Positions 60,764 through 64,000 of a stretch of 64,000 nucleotides of DNA are shown one piece after another (the first letter of the stretch is position 1; every line of letters begins with the position of its first letter). A model generated the notes under the pieces. That model had not been told where the DNA came from. It ran no database searches and was given only the letters and a program-made list of their open reading frames with translations. The stretch is from Streptomyces sp. Tue 6430 (GTDB taxonomy: Bacteria > Actinomycetota > Actinomycetes > Streptomycetales > Streptomycetaceae). Both the position numbers and the translations under genes were made by a program. Where the stretch lies: positions 4,030,001 through 4,094,000 of the forward strand of contig JAKGSH010000010.1 in assembly GCA_021568835.1 (NCBI GenBank). Direction: 5' to 3'.

Positions 60764-61432
60764 TCAGTTGTCCGCGACGTCCGCCGACGGGGGTTCCGCC
60801 GAGCCGGGACGGGAGCGGACCTCGTCGGTGCACTCGTAGCGGCGGGGGCGTTCCGGCGCCGGACCGCCCAGCACCACCGAGCCGTCGCCCTCCGCCGCCG
60901 CCGAATCGGAGAAGGTGCACACCAGCTGGGCCAGGGCGTACGAGGTGAGGGCACCGGGGGAGACGCTCAGCCGCAGGGTGTCGTCGGGGTCCCCGGGAGC
61001 CGGGCCGCTCACCTTCGTGCCGCCGCGCACGTCCGTGCTGTAGCCGGCCTCCTTCTCGGCGGGGGACGGCGACTCGGCCAGCTGGTCCAGCAACCCCTGG
61101 GCCACCAGGACCCGGCGTCCGGAGTCCGCCGTGCCGTCGGGCACCGGCAGGGCGCGGTCCACGGCCACCAGGGACGAGCCGCACAGGAGGAACACCTGGA
61201 CCGGGACGCCCCGCGGGGTCCGGGTCGTCGCCTCGGGCTCGCTGAGGGCGCAGCGCACCCGTGACGGCGCCGGGCCGAAGTCGGTCGGCACCTCCGTGGC
61301 CCGGATGCCGCAGCCGCCGAGCAGCCCGGCGAGCGGCCCGACGAGCAGGGGGAGGGCGAGCAGACGGTGGGCGCGGCCCCTCTGCACGCGGCTCACGCGG
61401 CTCACGCGGCTCACGAGGTTCACGCGGCTCAC
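60764..61432 (-). CDS. lipoprotein with GerMN-like domain, third gene of the afsQ operon
   Basis: 222 residues from GTG 61432, overlapping the afsQ2 stop (GTGA). The N-terminus SRVNLVSRVSRVSRVQRG is encoded by tandem GTGAGCCGC nonamers, giving several in-frame GTG starts. A signal peptide with lipobox LLGGC follows, then PVQVFLLCGSSLVAVDRALP, RRVLVAQGLLDQLAESPSPAE and LRLSVSPGALTSYALAQLVCTF, a GerMN-like pattern. Orthologues follow afsQ2 in S. coelicolor as I recall. A sensor-accessory role outside the membrane is plausible. Confidence 0.85.
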   Translation of the reverse strand: MSRVNLVSRVSRVSRVQRGRAHRLLALPLLVGPLAGLLGGCGIRATEVPTDFGPAPSRVRCALSEPEATTRTPRGVPVQVFLLCGSSLVAVDRALPVPDGTADSGRRVLVAQGLLDQLAESPSPAEKEAGYSTDVRGGTKVSGPAPGDPDDTLRLSVSPGALTSYALAQLVCTFSDSAAAEGDGSVVLGGPAPERPRRYECTDEVRSRPGSAEPPSADVADN

Positions 61433-63039
61433 GAGGCGTCCTCCTTGTCCTTCTCGGACTGTCCTGATGGTCCCGGCTGTCCGGACCGTTCGGACCGTTC
61501 GGACCGTTCGGACGGTTCCGCCAGTTCCGAGGCGTCCCGCGGCAGGTGCAGGGTGAACACCGCGCCGCCGTCCGGGGAGTTGGCGGCCGTGATCCTGCCG
61601 CCGTGGATGTGGGCGTTCTCCAGGGCGATGGACAGGCCCAGGCCGCTGCCCTCGGAACGGGGGCGGGAGGCGCTCGCCTTGTAGAAGCGGTCGAAGACGT
61701 GCGGGAGGACGTCCTCGGGGATGCCGGGGCCGTGGTCCCGGACGGCGATGACGACCTCGTCGTCCGACTCCCGGATCGAGACGCGCACCGGCGAGCCGCC
61801 GTGCTTGAGGGCGTTGCCGATCAGGTTGGCCATGATCACGTCCAGGCGGCGCGGGTCGAGGCGGGCGTGGATGCCGCGCTCGGAGTCCAGCTCCACCGCG
61901 TCGAGCCAGGCGCGTGCGTCGATGCAGTGGGTGATCTGGTCGGCGACGTCGACGTCGTCCAGGACCAGGCGGGCCGTCCCGGCGTCGAAGCGGGTGACCT
62001 CCATCAGGTTCTCGACCAGGTCGCCGAGGCGCCGGGTCTCGCTGACGACGAGGCGGACCGCCGGCTCGATCATCGGGTCGATGCTGCCGGACTCCGCGTC
62101 CAGTTCCTCTTCCAGCACCTCCGTGACGGCGGTGATCGCGGTCAGCGGGGTGCGCAGTTCGTGGCTCATGTCCGCGACGAAGCGGCGGGAGGCGTCGTCG
62201 CGGGCCGCCATGTCCGCCACCCGCTTCTCCAGGGCCTCGGCGGTCCTGTTGAAGGTGCGCGACAGGTCGGCCAGTTCGTCCGTGCCCGAGACCCGCAGCC
62301 GGGTGTCCAGCTTGCCCTCGCCGAGGCGCCGGGCGGCCGCCCCGAGGCGGTGCACCGGCTTGAGCACGGTCGTGGCGGCGGCCTGCGCGAGCAGCGCCGC
62401 GCCGATCAGCGCGAGGCCGGTGGCGATCCCCAGCGACCAGGCGAGGGAGTTGAGGTCCTTGGCCTCCGGCTCGAGCGACTTGCGCATGTAGCCGGTCGGG
62501 CCACCGCCGACCACCTTCGTGCCGGCCACCAGGTACGGCGTGCCGTGGTCGACCACCCGCTGCCAGTACAGGTGGTACGGCGACGTGTTGCCGGAGGTGA
62601 CGTCCTGCTCCTTCTCGACGGCCGTGCGCAGGGACCCGGGCACCGTGTCCAGGGAGAAGCCGTTCAGGCCACCGGAGTTGCCGTACACGGTCCTGCCGGT
62701 GGCGTCCTCGCCGACGAGCAGCACGCTGAAGCGCTGGCTGCTGTTGGCCATCTGCCCGGCGGTGTGCTGGAGTTCGTCCTGCGACGGGTGCTCGGGCAGC
62801 GAGCCCGCCCGGTTCTGCATCTCCTGCTCGAAGTCCCGCAGCACCGCGCCCTGGGTGCGCGTCAGCACGGCCTCGCGGTTGAGCCAGTACGCGATGCCCG
62901 AGGCGGACACCGCGGCGGTCAGCGCCACCGCCCCGAAGACCATGACGAGCCGCAGCCGCAGGCTGGTGAACCGCAGCCGGGAAAGATGCCCCCCGCGCGC
63001 CGCGGACCAGCCGCGGAACCCCCCTCGCCCTCGTGTCAC
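61429..63039 (-). CDS. afsQ2: sensor histidine kinase AfsQ2
   Basis: 536 residues from GTG 63039, overlapping the afsQ1 stop (GTGA). First helix LRLRLVMVFGAVALTAAVSASGIAYWL, extracytoplasmic sensor of about 150 residues, second helix LAWSLGIATGLALIGAALLAQ, HAMP, HisKA with FVADMSHELRTPLTAIT, HATPase with LIGNALKHGG, RDHGPGIPED and GSGLGLSIALENAHIHGG. The C-terminal tail has SERSERSERS repeats. It phosphorylates AfsQ1; in S. coelicolor the pair controls antibiotic production and nitrogen metabolism on glutamate. The tail repeat is a likely length polymorphism. Confidence 0.95.
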   Translation of the reverse strand: MTRGRGGFRGWSAARGGHLSRLRFTSLRLRLVMVFGAVALTAAVSASGIAYWLNREAVLTRTQGAVLRDFEQEMQNRAGSLPEHPSQDELQHTAGQMANSSQRFSVLLVGEDATGRTVYGNSGGLNGFSLDTVPGSLRTAVEKEQDVTSGNTSPYHLYWQRVVDHGTPYLVAGTKVVGGGPTGYMRKSLEPEAKDLNSLAWSLGIATGLALIGAALLAQAAATTVLKPVHRLGAAARRLGEGKLDTRLRVSGTDELADLSRTFNRTAEALEKRVADMAARDDASRRFVADMSHELRTPLTAITAVTEVLEEELDAESGSIDPMIEPAVRLVVSETRRLGDLVENLMEVTRFDAGTARLVLDDVDVADQITHCIDARAWLDAVELDSERGIHARLDPRRLDVIMANLIGNALKHGGSPVRVSIRESDDEVVIAVRDHGPGIPEDVLPHVFDRFYKASASRPRSEGSGLGLSIALENAHIHGGRITAANSPDGGAVFTLHLPRDASELAEPSERSERSERSGQPGPSGQSEKDKEDAS

Positions 63040-63713
63040 TGAGGGGCGTCCAGGCGGTAGCCGACTCCGCGCACGGTACGGATGAGCGTGGGGGAGGACG
63101 GGACGTCCTCGACCTTGGCGCGCAGGCGCTGGACGCACGCGTCCACCAGCCGTGAGTCGCCCAGGTAGTCGTGCTCCCAGACCAGCCGCAGCAACTGCTG
63201 CCGCGACAGCGCCTGTCCGGGACGCCGGCTCAGCTCCAGCAGCAGCCGCAGCTCGGTCGGGGTGAGCTGGAGGTCCTCGCCGTTCTTCGTCACCGTCATC
63301 GCCGCGCGGTCGATGACGAGGCTGCCGAAGGTCGCGGCGTCGTTCGACTCGCGCTCCCCGCGCCGCAGCACGGCCCGGATCCGGGCGTCGAGGACCCGCC
63401 CCTGCACCGGTTTGACGACGTAGTCGTCGGCGCCGGACTCCAGTCCCACCACCACGTCGATGTCGTCGTTGCGCGCGGTGAGCAGGATGATCGGCAGCTG
63501 GTCGGTGCGCCGGATACGGCGGCACACCTCGAACCCGTCGATGCCGGGCAGCATCACGTCCAGCACGATCAGATCCGGCCGCTGCTCGCGCAGCAGCCTC
63601 AGACCGTCCTCACCGCTCGCAGCGGTCGCCACCCGGTGTCCCTGGCGCGTCAGTGAGAGCTCCAGGGCCGTACGGATGGCGTCGTCGTCCTCGATCAGCA
63701 ACAGGGAAGGCAC
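63036..63713 (-). CDS. afsQ1: response regulator AfsQ1
   Basis: 225 residues from GTG 63713 (PSLLLIEDDDAIRTALELSLTRQGHRV). Receiver: DDD acidic pocket, LIVLDVMLPGIDGFE phospho-Asp, LLTARND, VVKPVQGRV. OmpR winged helix: LTPTELRLLLELSRRPGQALSRQQLLRLVWEHDYLGDSRLVDACVQRLRAKVED...TVRGVGYRLDAP. The length and sequence match AfsQ1 as known from S. coelicolor. An ATG 18 bp upstream (63731) lacks a ribosome site. It is first gene of afsQ1-afsQ2-lipoprotein. Confidence 0.96.
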   Translation of the reverse strand: MPSLLLIEDDDAIRTALELSLTRQGHRVATAASGEDGLRLLREQRPDLIVLDVMLPGIDGFEVCRRIRRTDQLPIILLTARNDDIDVVVGLESGADDYVVKPVQGRVLDARIRAVLRRGERESNDAATFGSLVIDRAAMTVTKNGEDLQLTPTELRLLLELSRRPGQALSRQQLLRLVWEHDYLGDSRLVDACVQRLRAKVEDVPSSPTLIRTVRGVGYRLDAPQ

Positions 63714-64000
63714 GGGCTCATTCTGGCCCATGGAGGGCCTGTCGTTCGACCCGTGGTCCGGTCCCGGGTGCCGGAGGTGCGCGGTTTCCGCGCCGCGCGC
63801 GGCGCACGGCGGCTCGCGGGACGCCCCCGCGAGCGCCGGTACGCAGGCCGGCGGGCAGGCCGGCCCCGGCCGCCGACGGGCCGCGGACCTGCTTGTTCGA
63901 ACATTTTCGGGCAGCGCGCCGCGGGTGCGTGGCCCCGGCCGTCCGGCCGTCCGGCCGGCCCCCGGCCCCCGGCCGGTCACCCCCGTCGGCATTCCCGCGC
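63714..64000. promoter_or_regulatory. afsQ1 upstream region
   Basis: 287 bp to the window edge. In S. coelicolor the divergent sigQ follows, but no start of it is visible here, and I see no paired GTnAC AfsQ1 boxes. The sequence is GC-rich with GGCCGTCC-type short repeats near 63950. Confidence 0.4.

Noticed and set aside
63714..64000. Start of sigQ divergent from afsQ1
   Set aside because: No sigma-factor-like coding sequence or start was seen within the 287 bp available.

Overview
The window is chromosomal DNA of a Streptomyces-type actinomycete. GC content is very high with strong third-position G/C bias, GTG starts and GTGA/ATGA/TGATG start-stop overlaps are common, and the gene families are typical (DUF397/XRE pairs, PadR, TM2, PspC, ECF sigma factors, AfsQ1/AfsQ2). 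From memory the gene order follows the S. coelicolor chromosome between the succinate dehydrogenase operon and afsQ1/Q2. No rRNA, tRNA, CRISPR array or prophage was recognised.

Layout. 1-6.9 kb: end of a membrane metallophosphoesterase, a two-component system, an MMPL exporter and a TetR regulator. 7-11.6 kb: an accessory patch with a VOC protein, a PadR/membrane-protein pair, an internally deleted IS5-type element and a DUF397/XRE/ATPase set. 11.6-16.6 kb: TM2 and DUF2752 membrane proteins, then sdhC-D-A-B on the minus strand. 16.9-22.1 kb: an OHCU-decarboxylase-like gene, a GH20 hexosaminidase and small conserved hypotheticals. 22.3-26.3 kb: two consecutive ECF-sigma / single-TM-protein modules. 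26.8-28.4 kb: an acyl-CoA mutase large subunit. 28.6-40.3 kb: a cell-wall glycopolymer locus (acyltransferase, several glycosyltransferases, fused cytidylyltransferase-HAD, NeuB-type synthase), consistent with a Kdn/teichulosonic-acid-type polymer. 40.8-51 kb: an M20 amidohydrolase, then nucleoside uptake and salvage (two BMP lipoproteins, ABC ATPase, two permeases, cdd, deoA). 51-58 kb: SGNH hydrolase/TetR, STAS protein, SigG/SigJ-like sigma factor, MFS/LysR pair, alpha/beta hydrolase. 58.1-64 kb: adenosine deaminase, small envelope proteins, then afsQ1-afsQ2-lipoprotein.

Two cross-cutting signals stand out. First, the palindrome CTACGCGCGTAG (two perfect copies, two variants) lies in front of four transcription units, all for nucleoside uptake or salvage: both BMP lipoproteins, the ABC operon and adenosine deaminase. 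This predicts one local nucleoside regulon under an unidentified repressor. Second, about twelve genes carry a one-base loss. Nine of these lie in C/G runs of coding sequence (usually five C where six are needed; four share the context GGCCCCCTC), two others are less exactly placed, and one is in a decayed transposase. Conserved genes such as sdhD, deoA and the ABC ATPase are hit, so sequencing or assembly error is the likeliest cause. I mark these genes as frameshifted as sequenced and do not consider them biologically dead.
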